Shown here: positions 45,833-56,500 of the stretch, one piece after another
Position numbering within the stretch: the stretch's first letter is position 1
Layout of the letters: every line of letters starts with the position of its first letter
Program-made: the position numbers and the translations under genes
Assembly: GCF_008693105.1 (NCBI RefSeq)
Contig: NZ_VXKK01000033.1
Span: 1-64,000 of the forward strand
Origin: Corynebacterium flavescens
Lineage (GTDB): Bacteria; Actinomycetota; Actinomycetes; Mycobacteriales; Mycobacteriaceae
Direction: 5' to 3'
Length of the DNA: 64,000 nucleotides
The notes under the pieces: model-generated
Database searches by the model: none
Told to the model about the DNA's origin: nothing
Seen by the model: the letters and a program-made list of their open reading frames with translations, nothing else

Positions 45833-46360
45833 CTACTTCCTCTCGCCTTGGTCGCGCCGCGCCCGCACGGGCCACACGGAGAACTTCTCCGCCTCCGATG
45901 CCGCCAGTGGGGTGTCCTCTTCCCCGACCATATCGGGAGCACGCATCTGCCTGCCCAGGGTCTCCAGGGGATACTCATAAAAGGCTGGGTCCAACTCCGC
46001 ATGCTCGCCCTGGCCAGGCACACCATAGTCAATCTCCTTGACGTGCGGAGCCATGCGCTGCTCCATATCCGCCAACCCCGCGACGACCTCTGCGGGATCG
46101 GATCCCATCACCGCCTGCACGATAAGGATGCGCGGGTTTCCCTCGCGCGTGGGCTCACGCAAGCCCAGCGAGAGAGTACCTGGGGTGGCGGTGATAGAGG
46201 TGCTGAACCAAAAGATCTGCCACGCCGAGGTCACGCGGAGCGGATACCTCACGATGACCGGGCGATATCCCGTATCGCGCTTGAAGGAGGCAAAGGCCAG
46301 CGTGAAGCCGGAGACGAAGATCTCCTTGATGAGCCATGGAATGTAGAAGATGACATGCAT
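45833..46360 (-). CDS. mrpE: Mrp antiporter subunit E
   Basis: A 175-residue protein with an N-terminal hydrophobic segment, then VIVRYPLRVTSAWQIFWFSTSITATPGTLSLGL, the MnhE signature. The C-terminal 70 residues are polar and longer than in short MnhE proteins. The start abuts the stop of mrpD directly. Confidence 0.9.
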   Translation of the reverse strand: MHVIFYIPWLIKEIFVSGFTLAFASFKRDTGYRPVIVRYPLRVTSAWQIFWFSTSITATPGTLSLGLREPTREGNPRILIVQAVMGSDPAEVVAGLADMEQRMAPHVKEIDYGVPGQGEHAELDPAFYEYPLETLGRQMRAPDMVGEEDTPLAASEAEKFSVWPVRARRDQGERK

Positions 46361-47902
46361 TTAACGGCCCTCCTGAATGGAGTCGAGATCGGGCATGGCC
46401 ACGGGGTCGTCGCCAAGCACGGCGTCGACGTAGGCGTCGGTGTTGAGCAAGTCCCCAGCAGCCTGCTCCACGACTCCGATGACGGGACCGGCGAAGACGA
46501 ACATCGCCACGGAACCCAAGATCAATGCGGCCGAGGGAGCCATCAGCTTCTTGCGAATAACGAGCTCATCTGGGACCTTTTCCGCGGGGAGGTCCTTGCC
46601 CCAAAATACCTTGCGCCACACGCGCAGCATGGCCAGGAAAGCGGCAAAGGAGGCGATGATGATAACGGCGATGGATACCCAGGCCCAGATCCCGCCATCC
46701 CGCGCGATCTCAACAACGATGAGGACTTTGCCCCACATACCGGAAAAGGGTGGGAATCCCACCACCGCGAAGGATCCTGCGGCAAATATCCAGGCAATGA
46801 TGGGATCACGGCGTGCTAGGCCTGAGAGCTTCCTCAGGCGGCCCGTGCCGTAGGTTTCCTCGATGGCGCCGGAGGCAAGGATGAGCGAGCCAAGGGTGAG
46901 CATATGGTGGACGGTGTACAAGATGCCTGCAGCCAGAGCGCGCTGCGGATCCGCGGTGCTGAAGGCCAGCATGATGACGATGAAGGGGATGCCGTTGAGC
47001 ATCTGATAGCCCAGGACGCGGCGGATGGAGTTCTCCGCGAGCCCGCCGAAGGAGCCCACCAGCATCGATACCAGCATCAGGACGATGATGAGCACTCCCC
47101 AGCGCTCATCCATGCCGAAAAGATGGACGTAGAGGCGATAGAGCATGTACACCGCGACCTTGGTGTGCAGGCCCGAGAAGAGCCCCATGACCGCGGCCGA
47201 GGTGCCTGGATAGGTGCGCGGGAGCCACGACTGCACGGGGAAGATGCCGGCCTTGGTGATAATAGCGATGACAATGATGGCACCGGCCACGGTGGCAGGA
47301 CCATTACCGGCCGCAGCGCCCTCCAGGGCCGCAAGGTTGACCACGCCGGTCACCGAGTACATGAAGCCAACGCCGACCACCAACAAGGTGGAGGCGAAAA
47401 GGTTAACCAAGACGAATGCGCGACCCGCCGCCAGGCGTGACCACGTGCCAGACATCGTGATGAGCCCGTAGGAAGGCAACAACATGACCTCGATGAACAC
47501 GAAGAAGTTGAAGAGATCCGCTGTAAGCAAAGCACCGCAGACGCCGGTGATGAGGATAAGCGTCAGGGAGGGATAGTAGCGGGACTTGGTCTCCCCGCTG
47601 ACAATGGCGAACCAGTTGGCGCCGAAGGCCACGATCATCGTGCTGACAATCATGAGCGCGGAGAAAGAATCCGCCGCGAAAGAAATGCCGGCGTTGCCGC
47701 GGTAGAGGCCCACCGAGTGCGCAACCACGCCTTCGTTTAGCGTATAGACCAAGAGCGCCAGCCCGGCAAAGATGCCGATGCCGGGGACTATAACCATGAT
47801 GGAATCGCGCACCCTACGCCATGGGGCCAAGAGCGCAAAAGCCGCAGAGACCAGTGGCACTGCCGGGAACAGCGGGAGGAGCTGACTTACTAGGTCATTC
47901 AT
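46361..47902 (-). CDS. mrpD: Mrp antiporter subunit D
   Basis: A 513-residue proton-pumping-type subunit related to NuoN/NuoM. Membrane helices span the protein. IEVMLLPSYGLITMSG carries the conserved Glu, and FPVQSWLPRTYPGTSAAVMGLFSGLHTKVAVYMLYR carries the Lys and Pro of the channel. The C-terminus is acidic. Order on the strand is mrpA-C-D-E-F-G. Confidence 0.93.
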   Translation of the reverse strand: MNDLVSQLLPLFPAVPLVSAAFALLAPWRRVRDSIMVIVPGIGIFAGLALLVYTLNEGVVAHSVGLYRGNAGISFAADSFSALMIVSTMIVAFGANWFAIVSGETKSRYYPSLTLILITGVCGALLTADLFNFFVFIEVMLLPSYGLITMSGTWSRLAAGRAFVLVNLFASTLLVVGVGFMYSVTGVVNLAALEGAAAGNGPATVAGAIIVIAIITKAGIFPVQSWLPRTYPGTSAAVMGLFSGLHTKVAVYMLYRLYVHLFGMDERWGVLIIVLMLVSMLVGSFGGLAENSIRRVLGYQMLNGIPFIVIMLAFSTADPQRALAAGILYTVHHMLTLGSLILASGAIEETYGTGRLRKLSGLARRDPIIAWIFAAGSFAVVGFPPFSGMWGKVLIVVEIARDGGIWAWVSIAVIIIASFAAFLAMLRVWRKVFWGKDLPAEKVPDELVIRKKLMAPSAALILGSVAMFVFAGPVIGVVEQAAGDLLNTDAYVDAVLGDDPVAMPDLDSIQEGR

Positions 47903-48415
47903 TTATGCCTCCTCATTCTTGTCATTGTCTTGGTCGCGGCGTCCCTCTGCCCCATCAGCAACTGCGGAGGCAGGGTTCTCGTGCGCAGCCGGCGGGGTAC
48001 CGCGCCGCAGCGCGTGCATGTGCTCGTCCGAGCGGCTTAGGATCTCTCGATTCTGCGAGTCACGCCCCAAGGTAGAAAAAGCGTGATCCACGGTGTTGTC
48101 ATCCACCGGCTCGACGACATTGGTGTCGTCATTGGCTCCCATGGCCGCCATGGTTAGCAGGATGGTCGAGGTGGCCATCGAAATAACAACCGCTGTGAGG
48201 ACGAAGGCCTGCGGTAGCGGATCGGACATCTCTTCAAAAGGAACCCGGGAGGGAAAGGCCTCTCCGCGGTAGGAATAGACCCCCGTGGCCAGAAGCGTCA
48301 GGTTGACGCCGTGCCCAAAGGACATCATTCCCAGCACGATGTGGACTAGCCCGCGCTGTTGGATGAGGTAGACGGCTCCGCCGACGAGTACTGCAATGGT
48401 TAATGCCAGAATCAT
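47903..48415 (-). CDS. mrpC: Mrp antiporter subunit C with acidic tail
   Basis: A NuoK-like subunit with three helices (1-95, containing FGHGVNLTLLATG and DPLPQAFVLTAVVISMATS). Length is 170 residues, about 55 more than typical. The extra C-terminal tail is polar and charged (DDTNVVEPVDDNTVDHAF ... EGRRDQDNDKNEEA) and is probably cytoplasmic. The start overlaps the stop of mrpA by one base (TAATG). Confidence 0.92.
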   Translation of the reverse strand: MILALTIAVLVGGAVYLIQQRGLVHIVLGMMSFGHGVNLTLLATGVYSYRGEAFPSRVPFEEMSDPLPQAFVLTAVVISMATSTILLTMAAMGANDDTNVVEPVDDNTVDHAFSTLGRDSQNREILSRSDEHMHALRRGTPPAAHENPASAVADGAEGRRDQDNDKNEEA

Positions 48416-51393
48416 TAGTTCTCCCCCTCGCGTTTACGCACGGCTCGTGGGGACTCTTTCTTGGTTCGTGCCTCGGCCTTGTTGAGCAAAGCCAACGGAT
48501 TGCTCGAGGGATTAATCGGTTCGGGATAAGGATCGTCCTCGTCCTCGAGGACCACCCGCGGGGTATCCGGTAGCGCCGAGTCCTTGTCGTGGATCCAAGG
48601 CAAGTACTCGCGTTCCGTACCGGGACGAAGATATCCACCCAAGGCGTTGATCGCCATGGTGAGCATGCCAAGCACCGCGAGGTAGATGCCGAGGTCGAAA
48701 ATGAGCGAGGTGGTCCAGTGCTGGCCAAAGGCATGGCCGTGAATCGCGGTAAGGAAGCCGCCGTTGCCCAATCCACCGTGCCAGTAGCCGATGAATCCGG
48801 CCGAAAGCGCCACGATGATTCCGATGCCGGTGAGGTGAATAGGAGTCATCTTGCCAAAGACAATCTCATCGGAGCCGCGCGAAAGGTACGTCAACCCGAT
48901 GGCAGCGCCCATAATCAGCGCCGCGGGGAATCCGCCGCCGGAGGCATTGTGTCCGCGGAAGAATACCACGACAGAAACGATGACCAGCACCGGTACCACG
49001 AGGACGAGCACCTTGCGCAGCGGCACCGAGTTCAGCTGCGATTGGCCGAAGGGAGCTGGGCGCGTGCCCGGCGTGAAGGGGAAGCGAGGCAAGGAAGCAG
49101 CGACGGCAGCGATGACGACAGCGGCCATGCCCAGCACGGAAAGCTCGCCCAAGGTATCAAGAGCACGGAACTCAACGATGATGGTGGCAACGACATTGTC
49201 ACCACCGGTAATCCCGGGAGCCTCCTTGAGATACCACAACGCCAAGTCAGAGCGTTCGTGGCGGCCGATGAGCGCCCACACCGCCAGGAATGCGGCTATA
49301 CCGGCCAGAATGGCGATGACGATGGAGCTTATCCAGCGCGGCTTATTGCGCACCGGCTGGAACTTCTCCGGTAGATAGCGCAGCACCATCATCATGACGA
49401 TGACGGAAAGGGCTTCGACAGTAAACTGCGTCAACGCCACGTCCGGTGCGCCCATGAGCAGCATCTGCAACGTCACGCCCACGCCGACCATGCCGATGAG
49501 GACAGCCCCAGTCAGGCGGTTTCGGGTGCGCACGAGGCCGCTCATTGCCAGCGCAATGATGGCCAAAGGCACTAGATCCCAGGCATTGTCTAGGCCTGAC
49601 ACCCGCGGTGCAAGCGGAACTCCGTCGATGCCTTCTCCAAGCAAGGTCGCGCCAGCTAGGACGATGATCAAGATGATGATCGGCAGCAGCAAGAAGGAGG
49701 GGTTGTGGGTATCCGACATCTTGCCGGCTGCCTTGCCCAACTTCTGGCTCGCTTTTTGAATTGCACTCAAGGCTTCGTTGCCGCTACGTGGGAAGAGAGC
49801 CTTGTCCTCCACCAGCGCCCATAGCTGGCGGCGGTAAACAGTAGCTACCACGCCCGCGATGAGCACGGCAACGGAAATGAGCAGCGGGACGGTGATGCCA
49901 TGCCACAAGCTCAGGTGAGAGCGGCTCGTCATACCGATGGACTGGGCAATGGCGTCGACCGGGCGATCGAAGGAGCCCAGCATGAATACCAAGGGCAGGG
50001 AGAGCACACCGGGCAAGGCGGCTGGCAGCCACAGGCGTACTGGCGCCTCGTGTACGCCATCCATGGGGCGTGGACCATCGAAGAAGGCTCCGAAGATGAT
50101 CTTCGCCGAGTAGCTGAATGTAAAGAATGCACCGACAGCCGCTGCCACCAAGAGAATGATCTGCGGGCCGGTTCCTATGGGAGCCTCCTCAAAAGCGGCG
50201 AGCATCCCCTCTTTGGAAACGAATCCCAGCAGCGGTGGGACCGCGGCCATAGAGGCCGTGCCGATGAGCAGAGATCCAAAGGTCCAGGGCAGCTTGTTCC
50301 ATAAGACTCCGAGCCGGCGAATATCGCGTGAGCCCGCCGCATGATCGATGACGCCTATCAACATGAAGATGGAGGACTTAAACAAGGCGTGGGCCAGGGT
50401 ATGCACCACCGCAGCGGTAATCGCCAGCGGAGTACCCACACCGATTGTCGCCACGATCCAGCCCAGGTGCGAGACCGTGGAATAAGCGGTGAGCTTCTTC
50501 AGGTCAGTCTTTTGCAAGGCGAACACGGCAGACATCACCGCCGTAGCCATGCCCACCACGATAAGCAGCCAGTTCCATAACGCGACGTCGTGGAAAATGG
50601 TGGAAAAGCGCAACAGAAGGTAGATGCCGGCTTTGACAACCGCAGCCGCGTGCAGGAAGGCCGAGACCGGAGTCGCGGCAGCCATGGCTTCCGGCAACCA
50701 GAAGTGGAAGGGAAACTGCGCGGACTTGCTAAAGGCCGAGATTGCGACCAGGAGCGCCACCCAAGCACTCAGGGCTGGGCTTTCGCCCCATACCGGGGAT
50801 GCCAAGATCTCCGTTAGATTTGTGGTTCCTGCGGAGGTAGCCGCAATGGCCACCGCCGTTAGAAGAGTCAATCCTCCGATAAAGGTGAGGATCAGGGTTC
50901 GCTGCGAGCCATCCTCTCCGGCTTTTCCGGAGCGCGCTATAAGAAGGAAAGAAGCCAGAGATACCAGTTCCCAAGCAAGGAACAGCACGACCACATCATC
51001 GGCCAAGACCAGCAGCAGAATCGACAGAGTAAAGGCCGTCATCAGCACATAAAAGCTGGTGCTGCCCTTGCCTTTGGGGAGGTAGGCAGCCGAGTAGACA
51101 AAAACCACCGCACCGATGACGAGCGCCAACAGGGCAAAGAAGAGTCCCAACGCGTCGCCGCGCAGGGAAAAATTAATGTCTACTCCGGGGGCTAGGAAGT
51201 CCTTGACCCACGTCAGAGAGAACTCCAGTACCTGTCCCCTACCCACCTCGGGCAAGTGACGGGCAAGGAGCGCTGCCGCAAAGATAAAGACTGCGGCCAG
51301 CGGATAGCCTGCGGCGCGATCTGCGACTTTCACCGTTGCAGGGGCGAGAACTACGGCTGCGGATGCAAGGAGAATCACATAGAGCAGCGTCAC
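48415..51393 (-). CDS. mrpA: Mrp antiporter subunit A, fused A/B form
   Basis: A 992-residue membrane protein with about twenty helices. The NuoL-like core includes FLAWELVSLASFLLIARSGK (conserved Glu) and FPFHFWLPEAMAAATPVSAFLHAAAVVKAG (conserved Lys and His). After residue 590 comes the MrpA C-terminal extension and then an MrpB-like segment (GGGFPAALIMGAAIGLTYLS), which explains why no separate mrpB is present. Start GTG 51393 with GAGG upstream. The complex exchanges Na+ or K+ for protons and supports growth at high pH or salt. Confidence 0.95.
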   Translation of the reverse strand: MTLLYVILLASAAVVLAPATVKVADRAAGYPLAAVFIFAAALLARHLPEVGRGQVLEFSLTWVKDFLAPGVDINFSLRGDALGLFFALLALVIGAVVFVYSAAYLPKGKGSTSFYVLMTAFTLSILLLVLADDVVVLFLAWELVSLASFLLIARSGKAGEDGSQRTLILTFIGGLTLLTAVAIAATSAGTTNLTEILASPVWGESPALSAWVALLVAISAFSKSAQFPFHFWLPEAMAAATPVSAFLHAAAVVKAGIYLLLRFSTIFHDVALWNWLLIVVGMATAVMSAVFALQKTDLKKLTAYSTVSHLGWIVATIGVGTPLAITAAVVHTLAHALFKSSIFMLIGVIDHAAGSRDIRRLGVLWNKLPWTFGSLLIGTASMAAVPPLLGFVSKEGMLAAFEEAPIGTGPQIILLVAAAVGAFFTFSYSAKIIFGAFFDGPRPMDGVHEAPVRLWLPAALPGVLSLPLVFMLGSFDRPVDAIAQSIGMTSRSHLSLWHGITVPLLISVAVLIAGVVATVYRRQLWALVEDKALFPRSGNEALSAIQKASQKLGKAAGKMSDTHNPSFLLLPIIILIIVLAGATLLGEGIDGVPLAPRVSGLDNAWDLVPLAIIALAMSGLVRTRNRLTGAVLIGMVGVGVTLQMLLMGAPDVALTQFTVEALSVIVMMMVLRYLPEKFQPVRNKPRWISSIVIAILAGIAAFLAVWALIGRHERSDLALWYLKEAPGITGGDNVVATIIVEFRALDTLGELSVLGMAAVVIAAVAASLPRFPFTPGTRPAPFGQSQLNSVPLRKVLVLVVPVLVIVSVVVFFRGHNASGGGFPAALIMGAAIGLTYLSRGSDEIVFGKMTPIHLTGIGIIVALSAGFIGYWHGGLGNGGFLTAIHGHAFGQHWTTSLIFDLGIYLAVLGMLTMAINALGGYLRPGTEREYLPWIHDKDSALPDTPRVVLEDEDDPYPEPINPSSNPLALLNKAEARTKKESPRAVRKREGEN

Positions 51394-51566
51394 GGAAAAC
51401 TTGCCTCACTTACTGGGGTGGAGATCATCGACATAGAGAGTGCAGGATTCTCAGCTATCCCAGGGACATAGGAATACTAATGAACAACTGGAATAGAGAA
51501 AACACAGTGTTCCCAGGCTATCACCCGATAGGTTCCTACACACATCACAGCCCGCACGCGATGGCC

Positions 51567-51596
51567 ACAATAACCGGATTTAACTGCGGTTATTGT
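51567..51596. terminator. Hairpin between ftsY and mrpA
   Basis: ACAATAACCG pairs perfectly with CGGTTATTGT. No T-run follows, so it may be an operator and not a terminator. The rest of 51394-51680 shows no gene. Confidence 0.4.
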
Positions 51597-51680
51597 CCTT
51601 CACGCACGGGCTGGACGGCAATTATTCGAAGGAAGTATCTACCTCGCTATTTCTACCTTTCGAAAGAAAAACAAAGGGCG

Positions 51681-53468
51681 CTACTTCTCCCCTAGCAATG
51701 CGTCGACGAAGCTTTCAACCTCGAATGGCGCAAGGTCATCAGCGCCCTCTCCAAGCCCGACGAGCTTGACTGGAACCCCGAGCTCCTCCTGAACTTGGAA
51801 TACAATTCCGCCCTTGGCCGTGCCATCCAGCTTAGTAAGAACCACACCGGTGATGTCTACGACATCGCGGAAGATCCGCGCCTGGGTGAGACCGTTTTGG
51901 CCAACCGTGGCATCGAGGACGAGCAAGACCTCGTCGACCGCGGCCTTTTTCTCCACAACGCGCTTGACCTTTCCTAGCTGATCCATGAGGTCAACCGAGG
52001 TGTGCAAACGCCCGGCGGTATCGACGAGGACCACGTCCACTCCCTTGTCCACACCAGCAGCAACGGCGTCGAAAGCAACAGAAGCAGGGTCCGCCCCCTC
52101 TTTGCCGCGAACGGTTGACGCTCCCACGCGACGGCCCCAGGTCTCTAGCTGATCGGCCGCAGCGGCGCGGAAGGTATCAGCGGCCCCGAGCAATACTGTG
52201 CGCCCCATAGACACGAGCACGCGGGCCAGCTTGCCAGTAGTCGTGGTCTTGCCTGTGCCATTGACACCGACAACCATGATGACAGCAGGCTTTCCTTCGT
52301 TGGGCATGGCCTTAATTGAGCGGTCCATCTCGAGGTGGCCAACCTCAATGAGCGCGGCACGCAGCATATCGCGAGCTTCCTCCTCGCTGGAGACACCCTG
52401 TTGCGCAATCTTCTCGCGCAAGGATTCCGTCACCTTAAGCGTGGACTTGGTCCCTAGATCCGCCATGATGAGGGTGTCCTCGATCTCCTCCCACGCGTCC
52501 TCATCGAGATCGCCGGCTGAGAGAATACCCATCAGTCCTTGGCCAATAGCATTCTGCGAACGGGACAAGCGCCCACGCAGGTGTCCCAAGCGGCCGCCGG
52601 CCGGGGCAATATCCTCCTGCGGCTTCGCAGGGGCCTCAACTACCTCGACGTCCTCAGAAACCTCCTGCTCGCCAGGCTCCTGTGCCAAGGCTTCTTGCGC
52701 CGACTCCACCTGTGCGCTTGCGGCCGCTGCCGCCTCTTCAGCAGAGGCTGCGGTGGCTTCTGCTTCTTCTCCTGTGGATTCAGCAGCTTCAGGGGTTTCC
52801 TTTGCGTTTTCCGCGGCGTCCTGGACCTGGGGAGTCTCCTCGGCGGTTTCTTCCTTAGGAGTAGGCTCCACGGTGTCTTCATCGGGAGATGCTTCAAGGG
52901 CAAGATGTGCGGGCTCTACCTCGGGCTTAGCAGCCTCCGCAGCAGGCGCATCAGACGTTGCTTCTTCTACTTCCTGTGCTTCCACGGCCTCATCGACCGA
53001 AGTTGTTTCCTCAGCGGAGGTAGCTTCATCAGGGGACGTTGCCACTTGAGTCTCCTCCGACTGATCCTCAAGGGGATGTTCATCTTGTGCTTGTGTTGCC
53101 GGTTGCGCGGTGCGGGCTGTCTCAGCGACGGCAGAAGGATCCTTGCCCGCCAACTGTGCATTGGCTATCGCCGTGGCATCCTTAAGCTGCTCAGCCTGGT
53201 GATCCTGTTGCTGCCCCTGTAGCTTGCGTACAGGTTCGCGCTCCTGAGGCGCAGTGGCTGGAGCAAAGTTGAAGCCAGATTTTGCCTGGTAGTTCCCAGA
53301 CTTTTGTTCCTGGGTAAGCTCCTTGGGCTTCTCATCCTCTGGTTTTTCGAAGGAAACCTGCTTGGCCTCCCCGCGCTTTTTGCCAACGACAATCAGGAGA
53401 ATGAGCAGCACAATAAGCGCCACCGCGACGATAATGCCAATCAACACAGGAGTATTCATGGATTCCAT
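51681..53468 (-). CDS. ftsY: SRP receptor FtsY
   Basis: GTPase that receives the Ffh-ribosome complex at the membrane. It begins with a membrane helix (VLIGIIVAVALIVLLILLIVV), unlike E. coli FtsY. A very long acidic, Glu/Ala-rich linker of about 230 residues follows, then the NG domain with GVNGTGKTTTTGKLA, DTAGRLHTS and TKLDGTAKGG. Length is 595 residues. ATG 53468 or ATG 53459 may start it. smc lies about 125 bases upstream. Confidence 0.95.
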   Translation of the reverse strand: MESMNTPVLIGIIVAVALIVLLILLIVVGKKRGEAKQVSFEKPEDEKPKELTQEQKSGNYQAKSGFNFAPATAPQEREPVRKLQGQQQDHQAEQLKDATAIANAQLAGKDPSAVAETARTAQPATQAQDEHPLEDQSEETQVATSPDEATSAEETTSVDEAVEAQEVEEATSDAPAAEAAKPEVEPAHLALEASPDEDTVEPTPKEETAEETPQVQDAAENAKETPEAAESTGEEAEATAASAEEAAAAASAQVESAQEALAQEPGEQEVSEDVEVVEAPAKPQEDIAPAGGRLGHLRGRLSRSQNAIGQGLMGILSAGDLDEDAWEEIEDTLIMADLGTKSTLKVTESLREKIAQQGVSSEEEARDMLRAALIEVGHLEMDRSIKAMPNEGKPAVIMVVGVNGTGKTTTTGKLARVLVSMGRTVLLGAADTFRAAAADQLETWGRRVGASTVRGKEGADPASVAFDAVAAGVDKGVDVVLVDTAGRLHTSVDLMDQLGKVKRVVEKKAAVDEVLLVLDATVGQNGLTQARIFRDVVDITGVVLTKLDGTAKGGIVFQVQEELGVPVKLVGLGEGADDLAPFEVESFVDALLGEK

Positions 53469-53593
53469 GATGCCAGGCTTGAGGGCGCCTGGCATCATTA
53501 AGCCCACTTCTTGCTAGGTCCCGCCTCAAAGTCCGCTTTGAAATTCTCCGGGGCTTCTCCGGGGCTTCTCCCCACAATGGGACCAAGGTTGTC

Positions 53594-56500
53594 CTATTCA
53601 CGCGGCAGCGATGGCGCATCCACTCCGAGGCGCGCGGCGTCGCTAGCAGCAGCCTCCGCACCAGGCGCCGTCCCCGCTGGATGCATGCGCTGGGAGAGCA
53701 CACGCGTTATCCCGTCCCCACGCATGGTCACGCCGTAGAGAACATTAGCCACGTCCATCGTGGGTTTCTGGTGAGTGATAACAATGAGCTGCGAATCCTT
53801 ACGCAACTCCTCAAAAAGCGCAATCAGCCGCCGTAGGTTCACGTCATCGAGCGCGGCTTCCACCTCATCCATGACGTAGAAGGGGCTAGGCCGGGCACGG
53901 AAGATGGCGACAAGCATGGCGAGCGCGGTCAATGACTTTTCTCCGCCAGAGAGCAAGGAAAGGCGCTTGACTTTCTTGCCCGGTGGGCGCGCCTCAACCT
54001 CGATGCCGGTTGTGAGGAGCGATTCCGGCTCCGTAAGGATAAGGCGCCCCTCCCCACCGGGAAACAGCGTGGCAAAGACCCTAGGAAACTCAGCTTCCAC
54101 ATCGCGCCAGGCATCACTAAAGAGGCGCAGGATGTGCTTGTCGACGTCCGCTATAACACCCGTGAGATCCTCACGGGCCTGGACCACGTCCGCCAGCTGC
54201 TGGGAGAGAAAAGAGTAGCGCTCTTCGAGAGCCTTGTACTCCTCGAGAGCCAGCGGGTTGACCTTGCCGAGCGAGTTGAGATCCTTCTCCGCCTGCTTCA
54301 GGCGGGAGTTTTCTGCTTGTCTGTCGAAGTCCTCATCCGGGGTGTAGTCCCGCAGCAGGTCAGGAATGGATACTCCCAGTTGCTCGACTATCTTTGACTC
54401 CGACTCCTGCAGGCGCACTTGAGCCTGGGAGCGGGCAATCTCACTGCTATGGGCAGTGTTTCTCAGCCGCTCCGCGTGCGCGCGCGTCGCTGATACCTCT
54501 TTCTTGACCTCTTGCAGCTGGGCGCCAAGAGCAGCACGCCGCGCCAGCAACTCTTCACGCTGGGCCGCGGCCTTGTCCAGGGCAAAATCGGTGCGCGCTG
54601 CAAGATCGCGTGCATGTGCACTGACAACCCTTGCCAGTTCAGCCTGCGCCTTGCGCCGCGCCATCGCCTGCTCGTGGCGTGCCTGCGCCTGCTTTTCGTG
54701 CTGAGCCTGGCGGCGCAGCGCATCACCCTTCCCACGCACCTGGGCTACTCGGTCCTGGGCGGAGCGGGCGGCCAACTGCGCTTCCATCTCCATCGCCTTC
54801 ACCTGTTCTAGCGCACTAAAAGCCATGTCGCGAGTCTGCGCCGCAGGCTCTTCGGGCTCCGCGTTTGAGTCATCATCAGCGCGAGCAAGGCGATCCCGTG
54901 CTTGCTCAAGCTCGGCGTGTAGGCGGGCAATCTGCTCATCGAGCGTCTCGGCACGGGACAGTGCTTTTTCTTCTTCTGCCTTATTTGCCTCGTATTGCTT
55001 GCGCAGCCGCTGATGGTCACGCTCCCAGGTCTCTACCTGCGAGTCATGCTCGCGCAGGGCAGCGGTAGCGGCGGCAGCAGCCACCCGCGCTTCTTCCGCC
55101 GCGAGTTTAGCACCCTCAAGAGTTCCGGAGAGCTCCTCAAGCTCCCGCCCAGCCGTCGACAGCTCTGCGCTGGCCTTCTCTATGCGCGCGCTGACCTCGA
55201 TGGTCGAGGCAGAGCCGGTGCCCACCTGCAGCCAGCCCTCCCCCATGAGGGTTCCGCGGGCGGTCACTGCCCGCAGCCGTGGGTCCGCCGCCACTAGTTG
55301 CCGCCCCGCTTCAATGTCGTTGACCAAGGCGACATCCGCTAGCAGGCGCGTGAGCGCCACCGCCACCTCGTCAGCCAGAGTGAGATGATCTAAGAGCCAC
55401 GTGGCTCCTGCGGGAAGATCTGCTTCGACGCGCCATTGCGTTCCTGCAAGGCTCGAATCCACGTCAACAATCGCGGTGCGCGAAGATTCTTCCAGCTGCG
55501 CGATAATCTCGGGTCCAGCTTCTCCGACCAAGGCCTCTTTGAAAGGCCCCAGCGCTGCGGCAACAGCAGTCTCCAGCGAGGTCGAAACAAACCCCGCCAC
55601 TGGGCGAAACTCCTCCCCCAGGTCCGCAGACTGCGGAATGGTCTGCTCCAAGGTCTCGATCCTCGAACGCAGAGCGTAGACAGCACCCTCGCGCTGCCTT
55701 TGCAGTTCCCGCAATTCCTCGAGACGTGCCTCCGCCGCTGCAGCTTCCTGTGTCCGGCGCGCCTTCTCTTCTTCCAAGGGGCTACGCTCAGCAACAAGGT
55801 TGCGTTGCGCTGCAGCCACTTCGGCGGCCTCCTGCTTCGCGGAGACTGTGCGCTGCTTAAAAGAATCCACGCTTTCATTCAGGCGCGAGCGTTCTTCCTC
55901 ACGAGCATTGACTTGTTGGCTCAGGCTTTCCTCGGCGGCGATGAGCCGCACTACGCCTTCGCGGCGATCCGCTAGTGCCCGCAACTGCGCCAAGTGCTCT
56001 TTCTCTGCGGCCGCGAAGGCTTCCTTCTTTTCGGCGACTTCCTCGCGGATAGCCTCCAGCGTCTCTGCCGTTTCCTCTGCCCCAGCCAAAAGTTCTGCGA
56101 ACTCCTCATCCGCCGCGGCCGCCCGCGCTTCTAGTTCGGCGGGGTCTTCACCCGCATAAGGCACCTGCGCTCCCGCGTTGCTTGCCCGTTCAGCAGCAAT
56201 CCTTTGCGTCGCAGAAATGCGTTCCGACAAGGTTGAAAGATCAAACCACAGCTTCTGGGCAGCTTCCGTGCGTGGGGCAACCTCAGCTAGCTCCGCTTCG
56301 ACCTCTGCCTGACGCTGGCTGTTTTCCTCTAGCTGCGCGGATAACTCTTCAACCTGCGCAGCAAGCATCTCTGCTTGCTGCTGGGAATCCTCAAACTTGG
56401 CTCGCAGTTCCACCACTTTCGCACCGGCGATACGCAGGCGCGCATCACGGAGATCCGCCTGCACGGTAGCAGCGCGTTTGGCCGCCTCAGCCTGCCGTGC

